A model generated the notes under the pieces. That model was not told where the DNA came from, did not search any database, and saw nothing but the letters and a program-made list of their open reading frames with translations. Positions 25,132 to 34,500 of a stretch of DNA of 43,293 nt are shown here, in pieces. The stretch covers positions 355,006 through 398,298 of the forward strand of contig NZ_MKZS01000001.1 of NCBI RefSeq assembly GCF_001942495.1. Reading direction: 5' to 3'. This stretch comes from Moorena bouillonii PNG (GTDB taxonomy: Bacteria; Cyanobacteriota; Cyanobacteriia; Cyanobacteriales; Coleofasciculaceae). Both the position numbers and the translations under genes were made by a program. Each line of letters begins with the position of its first letter. Position 1 is the stretch's first letter.

Positions 25132-25300
25132 GTTGACATCCTCCCGCCACTAAGCTACCGCTATTATAGTGGGGGATTCCCAAACCTCACGATTTAGGTT
25201 TCTGTTTCCTTCCCGTTTCGGCAAAGCCGTTCGCGTAGCGTGGCCTACGGCCTCCGCTACGCGAACGGGATTTTCGCAACTGCCCTTCAACCTTATGGTT
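25132..25300 (-). ncRNA. Predicted omega (reRNA) guide RNA of the TnpB element
   Basis: In IS605-type elements the guide RNA overlaps the 3' end of tnpB and runs through the right end; its guide is the flanking DNA. Here the right-end scaffold would end in GAGGATGTCAAC at 25132 and the guide would begin AATACCAATATTGACAGG, read on the minus strand from 25131 down (dps codons 11 to 5). The scaffold's 5' limit is a guess. The expected target-adjacent motif is the sequence 5' of the left end, ...GTTCATC on the minus strand. Confidence 0.5.
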
Positions 25301-26425
25301 GTCAGGTCTTATGTTCGCTCCACAGACTGACACGGCAAGTCCTGCCGCCAAAATATTCTGACTCGCGTTGATATCACGGTCATGGATAATCCCACATTCA
25401 GGACACTTCCACTCCCTAATATCCAACGGCATTTTATCAACGATATGCCCACAGTTTCCACATCTTTTAGAACTAGGAAACCATCGGTCAATCTTAATTA
25501 AGTCTCGACCATACCACTGGCATTTGTAATCCAGTTGTCTAGTTAATTCCCCCCAACTAGCGTCGCTAATAGCAAGGGCAAGTTTATGGTTCTTAACCAT
25601 GTTTTTTATAGCTAAATCCTCAACGACAATCGTTTGGTTTTCGCGTACCAGTTGAGTAGTCAGCTTATGCAAAAAGTCTTTACGGGTATCAGTTATGTGT
25701 GCATGTACTTTAGCTACTTTTAGTCTAGCTTTTTGTCTGTTGTTAGAACCTTTCTTCTTGCGAGACAGGACTTTTTGAACACGTCTTAATTTCTTGTGTA
25801 ACCGCTTAAAGTGCTTGGGATTAGTAATCTTTTCTCCGTCACTAGTAGCGATCAAGCTATTTATTCCCACATCCAAACCGATAGACTTATCAGTTTTTGG
25901 AAAAGGCTTAATAGTATGGTCATCTACCAGAAGAGATACATACCAACGTCCTCTAGCATCCAACTTGACAGTAATAGTAGAAGGAGTGCAATTTTCAGGT
26001 ATTTGTCTACTCCATCGGATTGGCAAGTGCTCAGAGCATTTAGCTAAAAATACTTGCCCATTCTTCCAACGGAAAGCAGACTTAGTAAATTCAGCACTAC
26101 CGCCATTATGTTTCTTTTTGAAATTGGGATATTTAGCACGTCCTGCCCAGAAATTCGCAAATGCTTTTTGAAGGTTCCTCAAGCCTTGTTGAAGCGGTAC
26201 ACAGCTAACCTCATTAAGGAAACTAAGCTCTTCTTGCTTTTTCCAACTTGTTAGCATTGAGGATGTTTGTGCATACCCAACTCGTTCTTGATTCTCATAC
26301 CAAGCTTGAGTCCTAGCAGCTAAAGCCATGTTGTAAACCAACCGAGTACAACCCAGTGTCCGTCGCAAGAGAGTTTCTTGCTCGGTCGTTGGGTAAAAGC
26401 GATAGCGATAGGCACGTTGAATCAT
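25187..26425 (-). CDS. tnpB: TnpB RNA-guided endonuclease
   Basis: A 412-aa TnpB from ATG 26423-26425 (MIQRAYRYRFYPT; the frame is open six residues further). The split RuvC nuclease is complete: D185 (SIGLDVGINS), E269 (IVVEDLAIKNM) and D351 (HDRDINAS). A zinc finger has C322, C325, C341 and C344. N-terminal HTH domain (TEQETLLRRTLGCTRLVYNMAL). The nuclease therefore looks active. The C-terminal tail (SRSGGRRPRYANGFAET) is encoded by a 42-bp hairpin repeat inserted in frame at 25227-25268; the rest of the tail (GRKQKPKS) then follows. It is encoded antisense to dps. Confidence 0.94.
   Translation of the reverse strand: MIQRAYRYRFYPTTEQETLLRRTLGCTRLVYNMALAARTQAWYENQERVGYAQTSSMLTSWKKQEELSFLNEVSCVPLQQGLRNLQKAFANFWAGRAKYPNFKKKHNGGSAEFTKSAFRWKNGQVFLAKCSEHLPIRWSRQIPENCTPSTITVKLDARGRWYVSLLVDDHTIKPFPKTDKSIGLDVGINSLIATSDGEKITNPKHFKRLHKKLRRVQKVLSRKKKGSNNRQKARLKVAKVHAHITDTRKDFLHKLTTQLVRENQTIVVEDLAIKNMVKNHKLALAISDASWGELTRQLDYKCQWYGRDLIKIDRWFPSSKRCGNCGHIVDKMPLDIREWKCPECGIIHDRDINASQNILAAGLAVSVCGANIRPDNHKVEGQLRKSRSRSGGRRPRYANGFAETGRKQKPKS
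25227..25268. repeat. Palindromic dispersed repeat inside tnpB
   Basis: A perfect 14-bp stem (CCGTTCGCGTAGCG and its complement) encloses an inner GGCC/GGCC stem. It has the same core as the repeats at 0.17, 12.39 and 38.3 kb and is in frame with tnpB. Confidence 0.85.
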
Positions 26426-26465
26426 ACTCACATTATACACCACTTATTGTGAAGTCATACAAAGC

Positions 26466-26512
26466 GAGCAGGGCGGCGAATCCTGCTCACCGTTAAGCTT
26501 CGCGCTTAACGG
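26466..26512. repeat. Left-end hairpins of the TnpB element
   Basis: Two consecutive stem-loops, GAGCAGG-N9-CCTGCTC and CCGTTAAGC-N5-GCTTAACGG, in the subterminal position where Y1 transposases recognise IS200/IS605 ends. Confidence 0.7.
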
Positions 26513-26532
26513 GAGTCTCCACGCCGAAGATA

Positions 26533-26979
26533 GATGAACAAGACCGCAAAGAGATTGCTGAGGGACTGTCTCGTCTGCTAGCGGACACTTATACCCTATA
26601 CCTGAAGACCCATGCGTTCCACTGGAATGTTACCGGACCAATGTTCAACTCCCTACACCTGATGTTTGAGCAACAGTACAATGAGTTGGCTTTAGCAGTG
26701 GATGCGGTAGCAGAGCGGATTCGTACCCTAGGCTATCCTGCTCCTGGTAGCTACAGTCAGTATGCGCAATTATCCTCCATTCCAGAAACCAGCGATGTTC
26801 CGGAGGCTGAGGAAATGGTGCGCTTGCTAGTGGAAGCGAATGAGGCAGTGGTAAGAACTGCACGGTCTGTTTTCCCAGCGGCTGAACGTGCTAACGATGA
26901 GTCCACAGCTGACCTGTTGACCGAACGGATGAGCATACATGAGAAAACGGCTTGGATGCTGCGCAGTATTTTAAAATAA
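26533..26979 (+). pseudogene. dps: dps, remaining 148 codons
   Basis: This continues the split dps gene. Restored residues include the ferroxidase ligands H41 (AFHWNVTGP) and H53 (SLHLMF), plus the D/E pair in ALAVDAVAERI, on a four-helix ferritin-like fold (159 aa, normal length). Dps stores iron using H2O2 and protects DNA. No start codon exists in frame between the element and ATG 26641. A product from that ATG would lack helix A and H41, so the gene is presumably inactive as it stands. Confidence 0.9.
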
Positions 26980-26997
26980 GCTTGTAATTATGTACAT

Positions 26998-27075
26998 AGA
27001 TCCCCCCTAGCCCCCCTTAAAAAAGGGGGGAATTAGATTCAAAAGTCTCCCTTTTTTAAGGGAAACGGGGGATCT
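26998..27075. mobile_element. 78-bp palindromic MITE-like repeat, AGATCCCCC ends
   Basis: AGATCCCCC at 26998-27006 and GGGGGATCT at 27067-27075 are inverted ends; the interior is made of C-run/G-run stems around CTTAAAAAAG. Related words occur at 29.58-29.65 and 34.86-34.90 kb. It lies between the 3' ends of dps and the kinase gene. Confidence 0.7.
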
Positions 27076-27244
27076 GAATCAGGGATTAACAAAATTGACA
27101 TGCTCCCAATATGAAGGATGAAATAGTTCAATTTATCGGTTGTTCAACAACTGGTATGTTTTGCTCTATATGTATTCATCCCTAACTATTTATCTTTGTT
27201 CCTTTCTCTTTCATACTTTATCCTTTAGGTGAAGCGGTCAATAC

Positions 27245-28639
27245 TTAGGAATTGGACTGAAAAACAATTGGAGCCCTAAAGTGTTCCTGATCAAACGAAG
27301 TAACTGCCTTGGGTAATCGAAGAGTAAATCTACTACCAACACCTCGTTCGCTGTATACTTGTAAGCTACCGTGGTGGGCTTGAGCGATCGCATAAGCAAT
27401 TGCCAGCCCTAATCCGGAACCTCCTGTGTGACGAGAGCGATCGCAATTTACCCGATAAAAGCGATCAAAAATTCGCCCTTGGTCTTCTGGGGCAATACCA
27501 ATCCCCGTATCTTCTACCTGGATCACCGCCTGTTGGTCGCTCTTGTCTAAAATAACAGTTACTTTACCACCCACAGGGGTGTATTGGATACCATTAATAA
27601 TTAAATTAGAAACTAAGCGATAAAGCTGCTCAGAATGACCCACAACCTCCAGAGGAGTTTGCACTCGCACCGAAGATGTCAACGTAATCTCGGCAGCGAT
27701 TGCCAAGGCTGCTAATTCCTCAACTAAATCGCTAACCAGGTCATTGAGACAGCATGTCTGGTTACCCACAGATGCCGGTTGTCTATCTAAGCGAGACAAC
27801 AACAACAAATCCGCAACTAACTGACTCAGCCGCTGATTTTGACGTTCAACAATTTCCAGAATGTTTCGTGCTTCAAGTTGATCCAAGCTAGGCATCAAAA
27901 GCCCCGATTCAACCGTTGCCAGTGTCGCAGCTATCGGTGTCCGTAGCTCGTGGGCAGCATCAGCGGTAAACTGTTGAATCTGTCTATAGGATTGGTAAAT
28001 AGGTTCCATTGCCAACCCTGCTAACCACCAACTCCCGCTGCCGACTAAGATCATTGCCATTGGCAGCCCTAATGCCAAGATTAATTTTACCGTATTGAGG
28101 TAGTCGTTGAGGTATTGGAGAGAGTGCCCCACCTGCAAATACCCCCAATCCCGCTGATCTTGAGTATGTAGCGATAGAGAAATTTGATGATAAGAGTTGC
28201 CCTTACCATCGGAAATGGTTTGCCAAGGTGCTTGATTAAACACGTGGGGTAATCCCTCTGGGTAAGTGCCTGCAATGGCAATTAAACGTCCTGAGGTATC
28301 AAATAGCCGGATGTAGTAGTGACCTTGGCTAAGAGCACTGAGGATGTGGCGCTGGGAACTCACCAGTGGTTTAGCACAGTTAACTCCAACGATACACAGA
28401 TTCGGTAAAAGTTCCCCAATTATCGGCTCTACCTGTCCAGGTTCCTTGAGTTTCCATTCGAGACTATCATGGAGTGTCCCCGCAACGGATTTTAACTCCC
28501 GGTCTGAAGTGACTAAATGGGTATGAACGATCCCTCTGTAAACACCAAATCCCAACAGGCTCAAAATAAACCCCATGACGATGGCATAGGAAAGTGCTAA
28601 TTTCCCACGAGTCTGGTTAAATAGCCTATTCTGATTCAT
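27245..28639 (-). CDS. rppB: Sensor histidine kinase, RppB/NrsS type
   Basis: A 464-aa membrane kinase: TM1 (about 12-32, LSYAIVMGFILSLLGFGVY), a periplasmic sensor of about 150 residues, TM2 (about 187-207, LILALGLPMAMILVGSGSWWL), a HisKA helix with TADAAHELRTPIAAT (phospho-His) and an HATPase with N box (NLIINGIQYTP), VEDTGIGIAPED and GGSGLGLAIA. Its ATG overlaps the regulator's stop by one base (TAATG), so the pair is one transcript. In Synechocystis the related pair was described both as redox-responsive RppAB and as nickel-sensing NrsRS. The divergent heavy-metal efflux operon favours metal sensing here. Confidence 0.9.
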   Translation of the reverse strand: MNQNRLFNQTRGKLALSYAIVMGFILSLLGFGVYRGIVHTHLVTSDRELKSVAGTLHDSLEWKLKEPGQVEPIIGELLPNLCIVGVNCAKPLVSSQRHILSALSQGHYYIRLFDTSGRLIAIAGTYPEGLPHVFNQAPWQTISDGKGNSYHQISLSLHTQDQRDWGYLQVGHSLQYLNDYLNTVKLILALGLPMAMILVGSGSWWLAGLAMEPIYQSYRQIQQFTADAAHELRTPIAATLATVESGLLMPSLDQLEARNILEIVERQNQRLSQLVADLLLLSRLDRQPASVGNQTCCLNDLVSDLVEELAALAIAAEITLTSSVRVQTPLEVVGHSEQLYRLVSNLIINGIQYTPVGGKVTVILDKSDQQAVIQVEDTGIGIAPEDQGRIFDRFYRVNCDRSRHTGGSGLGLAIAYAIAQAHHGSLQVYSERGVGSRFTLRLPKAVTSFDQEHFRAPIVFQSNS

Positions 28640-29334
28640 TATTTTTTCAAATTGAGACGATACCCCAAACCATGCACAGTTTCAATCGGAATGCTGGAGT
28701 TGATTGATTCAAGTTTTCGACGTAGCAGGCGCATTTGAGCTGCCACTACGTTACTAATCGGTTCTGCATTCACTTCCCAAAGTTGATTGCGAATTTGGTT
28801 GGTGGTCATCACCTGATTCGGATGCTTCATGAAATACTCTAAGAGCTGGAATTCTTTATTCGTGAGTGGAATGTCGAGTTTCTCACCGTTAGCAGCAAGA
28901 CGATGAACCGTTCGGTTACCATAGTCTAAAATAAGCTCACCCACCTGGAGTTGTTGGGGCTGGAGTAGGGGTGTTCGCCGGTGCAAGGCTCTAACTCTTG
29001 CTAGCAACTCTGCCATTCGGAACGGTTTCACTAAATAGTCATCGGCTCCCGTATCCAAACCCATCACTCTATCTTCCAAGCGGTCTTTTGCCGTTAGCAT
29101 CAAAATAGGTAAGGGATTATTACGATAGCGTAACTGACGCAGTAACTCTAGTCCCGATAGCCCTGGCAGCAACCAGTCGAAGATAGCTAGGGTATATTGG
29201 GTTTCGTGGTTGTTTAAATAACCCCAAGCGTCAGTGCCGTTAACAACCAAGTCCACCACGTACTTTTCTATATTTAACGCTCGCTTAATTGCAGCACCCA
29301 AGTCTGGCTCATCTTCAACTAGCAGTACTCTCAT
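28639..29334 (-). CDS. rppA: OmpR-family response regulator, RppA/NrsR type
   Basis: A 231-aa regulator. Receiver domain: acidic pocket VEDEPD, phospho-acceptor D53 (AIFDWLLPG), LMLTAKD and the Lys in DDYLVKPF. Winged-helix output domain from about residue 130 (LTNKEFQLLEYFMKHPN, VHGLGYRL). It is first in the kinase operon and divergent from the efflux operon across a 571-bp gap that holds a TTTCAT direct repeat, a candidate binding site. RppA/NrsR is the best match by overall sequence style; CopR-like function is the alternative. Confidence 0.92.
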   Translation of the reverse strand: MRVLLVEDEPDLGAAIKRALNIEKYVVDLVVNGTDAWGYLNNHETQYTLAIFDWLLPGLSGLELLRQLRYRNNPLPILMLTAKDRLEDRVMGLDTGADDYLVKPFRMAELLARVRALHRRTPLLQPQQLQVGELILDYGNRTVHRLAANGEKLDIPLTNKEFQLLEYFMKHPNQVMTTNQIRNQLWEVNAEPISNVVAAQMRLLRRKLESINSSIPIETVHGLGYRLNLKK

Positions 29335-29549
29335 CTGTCTTTTCCCGCTGGATACTTTGTCTATAGTAGCGATATGCGGGAAAGAAAGCGGGGCAGGGTG
29401 TAACTTTCCAGAGGATAAATTGGCTTAAAGCTGCACGAAGCTATAGCTAATGTATGTCAATCCTAATTATAAAACATAGATTGATATAAATATATGTAAT
29501 CAAAATGAAATTGTGACAGCCATTAACAAATATCAAAAAATCAATTTCC

Positions 29550-29697
29550 GGCGTTGCTGATTTTGGGTATGGTTTCGCCCCCCTAGCCCCCCAATTCTGG
29601 GGGGAACAAAACTATCAAAGTCCCCCAAATTTGGGGGATTTAGGGGGCTTTAACAAAACCAGGTGATCGCGCATTCATTCCTTAATTCAGCAACGCC
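29550..29697. mobile_element. 148-bp MITE-like element with GGCGTTGCTGA ends
   Basis: Perfect 11-bp terminal inverted repeats, GGCGTTGCTGA at 29550-29560 and TCAGCAACGCC at 29687-29697. The interior has palindromic C-run/G-run stems. It is non-coding and would need a transposase in trans. Confidence 0.75.
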
Positions 29698-29767
29698 CAA
29701 TTTCCTACTCTCAGAAGCTGAAGGCTTACCAAAGTCCTAACAAAAATAATTTCATCAATACCTAACA

Positions 29768-29784
29768 TTTCATCCTGATTTCAT
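29768..29784. promoter_or_regulatory. TTTCAT direct repeat, candidate response-regulator box
   Basis: TTTCAT at 29768-29773 and 29779-29784, an 11-bp step (one helical turn), the geometry bound by tandem OmpR-type dimers. It is about 120 bp before the adaptor gene. Similar TTTCAT repeats are what I recall for cyanobacterial CopR. Not tested. Confidence 0.45.
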
Positions 29785-29905
29785 ATTTGCTTGTGATACT
29801 GAATCAAGACGACAGCAAATGACCATCCTGACATCTTAGGTGTCTGGGTGGAGGCTATGGTGACTACTTGCACCCTCTGCTGAGCATAAAAAGCACTGAT
29901 CCATT

Positions 29906-31567
29906 ATGCACAAGACAGAAACAATCCTGGCTTCAACGTTTACCTTTTTGCTGCTGATAGCGATCGCACCAGTTGCTGTTTTCGCCCATGCCGGGCATGG
30001 TAATGAGTTCCAAAGCGGAACCGAAGCCACGAGCAATCCGGAAGGAATTAAGGTAGATGCGACAACCGCTAGTCAAATTGGGATTAAACTCCAATCCGTC
30101 TCTAGGCAGTTTTTGGATATTGGTATTAAAACCACCGGGCAAATTGAAACCCAGCCCAACCAACAGGCGCAAGTAACAGCACCGATTCCCGGTACAGTTG
30201 CTAAACTTTTGGTCAAACCAGGTCAGAGGGTCAAAAAAGGTCAAGCGGTTGCTGTCATCTCTAGCTTGGAGTTAATTGAATTGCGGGTTGAGTCTCTCGA
30301 CAGACTGACTGAAGCTAAGGCAACATTGGGAGAAGCTGAGGCAAATCTCGAACTAGCTAGGGAAAATTTAGAACGTCAGCGTCAAATTGCTGCTGCTGAA
30401 ATCGATGAAGCTGAAACTCAGCTAGCAGTAGCCCAAGAAGAGTACGATAAAGACCTAGCATTAGCAATCGAAGGTGCTCTGGCTCGACGTCAGATGCTAG
30501 AGTCGAAAACTAAGCTAGCAGAGGCTAAAACCTTACTGAAAAGAGCATTTAGCCGTCGGGACGTTCTGGAAGCAGAAGCAGAACTAAAACGGGCTCAAAC
30601 AGCGGTTAAGGCTGCCAAATCTCGGGTTAAACTGAGCGATACTACCTACAAAACCCGACTGCAACAACTTAGTAATTCTGCTAATGAGCAAGGAAAGGTA
30701 ACGGTGCTTACTCCAATTTCCGGTAGAGTAGCGCAGTGGCAAGTAACCTTGGGTGAATCCTTTGAAGACGCAGGTGGGCAACTGATGACGATTGTTAACA
30801 ATAATCAAGTCTGGGCAACTGCTAATATTTATGAAAAAGACTTATACAAGGTAAAAATAGGTCAAAAGGTCAGATTAGAAGTTTCTAGTCTGCCTAATCA
30901 GACTTTTACAGGTCAAGTTACCCAAATCGACCCGATAGTGGCAGGTCAGACACGAGTAGTGCCAGTTAGGGTAAGGTTGGATAATCCTGGAGGGCAACTA
31001 AAACCAGGAATGTTTGCTCAATTAAAGATTTTGACTGATAAAACCAGTGTAGCTACTTTAGCGATTCCTCAAGATGCTTTGGTGGATGCTAATGCTAAGC
31101 AACTGGTTTATGTAGAAAATGGTCAGAACTTCTATGAACCTGTAGAACTTACTCTCGGTTCAACTTTTGGGGATTTGGTGGAAGTCAAAAATGGTTTATT
31201 TGAAGGTGACCAGATTGTGGCTGAAGGGGGGGTGATGTTGTACGCCCAATCCTTAAGGGGTGGCTCTAAAGCTGATCACCATGAACATGAGCAAGAAGAA
31301 CATAATCATGAGGCAAAATCGACTAACGTTAATGTTTCTAGCCTACCCTGGTGGTGGGTTTTGCCTGTAGGAGGGGTAATTACAGCTGGTGCTTTTATGC
31401 TGGGACAGCGCACTGCTTCACAATCAAGACCAGCACCTATAGAAATTTCAGATGAACTGACCAATAATAGCTATCATGCCACTGCTGGTGTAAAAGGAAA
31501 TGGTCAGAGCAATGGGGATGGCTATTTAGATTCGGCGATTCCTAATCGTTTCGTAAACAAGCAATAA
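29906..31567 (+). CDS. RND efflux periplasmic adaptor (CusB/NrsB type)
   Basis: A 553-aa membrane-fusion protein: N-terminal signal/anchor (LASTFTFLLLIAIAPVAVFA), barrel-sandwich halves (VTAPIPGTVAKLLVKPGQRVKKGQ and VLTPISGRVAQWQVTLGE), a long coiled coil (about 130-255) and beta-barrel/membrane-proximal domains. A His/Glu-rich stretch (about 453-470, DHHEHEQEEHNHE) and a C-terminal TM (about 480-500, WWWVLPVGGVITAGAFML) follow, both unusual additions that suggest metal capture. It is the first gene of the efflux operon, 26 bp before the pump gene. It links the inner-membrane pump to an outer-membrane channel that is not in this window. Confidence 0.9.
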   Translation: MHKTETILASTFTFLLLIAIAPVAVFAHAGHGNEFQSGTEATSNPEGIKVDATTASQIGIKLQSVSRQFLDIGIKTTGQIETQPNQQAQVTAPIPGTVAKLLVKPGQRVKKGQAVAVISSLELIELRVESLDRLTEAKATLGEAEANLELARENLERQRQIAAAEIDEAETQLAVAQEEYDKDLALAIEGALARRQMLESKTKLAEAKTLLKRAFSRRDVLEAEAELKRAQTAVKAAKSRVKLSDTTYKTRLQQLSNSANEQGKVTVLTPISGRVAQWQVTLGESFEDAGGQLMTIVNNNQVWATANIYEKDLYKVKIGQKVRLEVSSLPNQTFTGQVTQIDPIVAGQTRVVPVRVRLDNPGGQLKPGMFAQLKILTDKTSVATLAIPQDALVDANAKQLVYVENGQNFYEPVELTLGSTFGDLVEVKNGLFEGDQIVAEGGVMLYAQSLRGGSKADHHEHEQEEHNHEAKSTNVNVSSLPWWWVLPVGGVITAGAFMLGQRTASQSRPAPIEISDELTNNSYHATAGVKGNGQSNGDGYLDSAIPNRFVNKQ

Positions 31568-31593
31568 TCAGCAAGGCTATAGGTAAGACCAAC

Positions 31594-34500
31594 ATGCTTA
31601 ACTCGATCCTGAAGTGGTCTATTGCTCGACGCTGGCTAATTGTAATTGGCGCTATCATCGTCACAGTTTGGGGATTTCGCATTGTTTCCCAAATGCCCTT
31701 AGATGTATTTCCGAATTTTGCTCCTCCCCAAGTTGAAATTCAAACGGAAGCACCGGGATTGGCTCCAGAAGAAGTGGAATCTCTAGTCACTTTGCCTGTC
31801 GAAAGCGCGATCAATGGTATTCCTGGATTGACTACAGTACGCTCGTCTTCGGGAGTAGGCATTTCCGTAGTAAAAGTTATCTTCAAATGGGATACTAATA
31901 TCTATCAAGCTCGCCAGTTAGTAACTGAACGGTTACAACAAGCTGCTGCCAGATTACCGGAAGGAGTAGAATCACCACAAATTTCTCCCCTTTCCTCGCC
32001 CATTGGAACCATTCTTTCTTACGCTTTTACCATTGACGAAGATGTAGAGACCGGAGATGTCCCCTCTAAAATTGACCTAATGGCTGTGCGTCGATTGGTT
32101 GACCGAGATATTACCAACCAATTATTGGCAGTAGCGGGGGTAACTCAGGTAATTGCCTATGGGGGAGATGTGCGTCAGTATCAGGTACTGGTTGACCCTG
32201 CCAAGTTAACCGCTTTTGATGTTTCCTTAGCAGAAGTTACCGAAGCAGCAGCAGCAGCAAATACTAATGCGGCGGGTGGCTTTCTGATTGGCCCAGACAA
32301 GGAACTATTAATTCGAGGCATTGGACGAGTTGAGTCAATCGAGGATTTAGAACAATCGGTGGTAGTAGCACGTAATGGCACACCAGTGCTGCTTTCTGAT
32401 CTCGCTGATGTCCGCATTGGTGCTGCCTTGAAGCGGGGTGATGGTAGCTTGGATGGGAAAAAAGCGATTGTGGTGCTAGTTAACAAACAGCCCCTGGTTG
32501 ATACTCCTACTGTTACTAAAGCTGTAGAAGCAGCAATGGAGGAAATTAAAGGGGGTTTGCCGGAGAATGTCAAGGTTACTGTTACGTTCCGCCAGTCCGA
32601 TTTTATTGATTCCTCAATTAAAAATGTCAGGAATGCCCTACGCGATGGCATCATCATTGTTTCTATTATTCTGTTTCTGTTCTTGATGAACTGGCGCACT
32701 GCCATTATTACCCTCAGCGCCATTCCTCTGTCTTTGCTGATTGGGATGATGCTACTCAATCTCTTTGGTTTGGGAATTAATACCATGACTCTGGGAGGAT
32801 TAGCTGTAGCGATTGGGTCAGTGGTGGATGACTCGATTGTGGACATGGAAAATTGCTACCGAGGATTACGGAAAAATCAGCAAGCAGGAAATCCTATCAA
32901 CCCTTTACAGGTGGTTTATAACACTTCCGTGGAAGTGCGAGTTAGTGTGCTGTTTTCTACAGTAATTATCGCTGTAGTCTTTGCACCAATTTTTACCCTT
33001 ACTGGTGTTGAAGGTCGTATCTTTGCACCAATGGGAGTAGCCTATCTAGTGTCAATTTTTGCCTCTACATTTGTAGCCCTGACCCTGAGTCCAGCTTTGT
33101 GTGCTTTCTTGCTTGCTACTGTACAGTTACCAGAAGAAGAAACTTGGGTAGCGCGGTTTTCCAAAAAACTATATCAGCCATTAATTCGGTTTTCTATTCA
33201 TGCTCCCAGTCTAGTTTTGCTAACAGCAGTAGCAGGGTTTGTGGCTTCTCTAATTATTTTTACCTCTCTAGGACGAGTCTTCTTACCAGAATTTCAGGAG
33301 CGATCGCTTGTGAATGCTTTCACTCTTTATCCCGGTGTCTCTCTGGACATGACGAATCGGGTTGGCTCAGCCATGCAACTAGCTCTTCAAGATGACCCCC
33401 GGTTTGAGTCAGTGCAATTACGTTCAGGGCGTGCTCCGGGTGATGCTGATGCTGGTAGTGTTACTCTCGGTCATTTGGATGTGGAAATTTCAGAGGAGGG
33501 GATGAAAGACCGAAAAGCAACGATTGAAAAACTCCGTGAGGAATTTGCCAAGTTACCGGGGGTAGCCCCTAGTATTGGTGGTTTTATTTCCCACCGCATG
33601 GATGAAGTCCTCTCAGGAGTCAGGAGTGCGATCGCAGTCAAAATTTTTGGTCCGGAACTCTCCGAATTACGAACTATTGGTGCTCAAGTTCGAGATGGGA
33701 TGCAAGATATTCCTGGTGTGGTGGATCTAATTCTTGAACCCCAAATTCCGATCAAACAGGTGCAAATTACGTTTGACCGCGCTGCTGCTGCTCGTTATGG
33801 TCTTAGTGTTGGTCAGCTTTCAGAAATTGTTGAAACTGCTCTCAATGGTAGAGTTGTCTCGCAAGTACTGGAAGAGCAACAGTTATTTGATTTAGTAGTA
33901 TGGTTGAAAGCCGAATACCGCAATAATCTTAATACCATTAGCAACCTGCTAGTTGACACTCCCACGGGTACTAAGATTCCTCTTGCCCAAGTTGCTCAGA
34001 TTAGTTATGGTAAGGGACCCAACACCATCAACCGCGAAAATGTTTCTCGTCTGATTGTGGTCTCAGCTAACGTTGCTGATCGAGATTTAGGTAGTGTAGT
34101 TGAAGAGATTCAAGCCAAAGTCAAGGAGAAAGTACAATTACCTTCCGGTTACTTTATCCAATATGGAGGACAGTTTGAATCAGAACAACGAGCATCTCAA
34201 AATTTACTAGTATTCGGTACTCTGGCACTGATTGTGATTGCTGTTTTAATGTACTTTGCTGTCAAGTCAATTTCAGCAACAGTAATGATTATGCTCAATC
34301 TGCCTCTAGCATTAACTGGGGGAATTTTTTCCGTTGCCCTCGGTGGTGGTATTCTCTCTGTTGCTTCCATGGTAGGGTTTATCACTCTCTTTGGTGTTGC
34401 TACCCGCAATGGTTTACTTCTGGTAGATAATTACAACAATAAATTGGCTCAGGGAATGCCTTTAAATCAAGTTATTATTAACGGTTCAACGGAACGGTTA

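Larger units (their letters stand above)
25132..26532 (-). mobile_element. tnpB-only IS200/IS605-type element, 1401 bp, inserted in dps
   Basis: Bounds come from the exact reconstruction of dps (GGTATT at 25126-25131 joins GATGAACAA at 26533). There is no target duplication and no terminal inverted repeat, as expected for this class. Subterminal hairpins are present: GAGCAGG/CCTGCTC (26466-26488) and CCGTTAAGC/GCTTAACGG (26490-26512) at the left end, and CCACTA/TAGTGG (25147-25172) at the right end. No tnpA is present, so mobility would need a Y1 transposase in trans. Confidence 0.88.
29335..29905. other. Divergent promoter region, 571 bp, with MITE
   Basis: Separates the two-component genes from the efflux operon. 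It contains a 148-bp MITE-like insertion (29550-29697) and a TTTCAT direct repeat (29768-29784). No protein gene seen. Confidence 0.6.

Noticed and set aside
26641-26979. Intact short Dps of 112 aa
   Set aside because: It lacks the first helix and a ferroxidase His; the missing 5' part is found on the other side of the TnpB element.
32181-32846. 221-aa reverse-strand frame inside the RND pump gene
   Set aside because: Low-complexity Ser/Thr/Ile-rich antisense shadow of a conserved pump.
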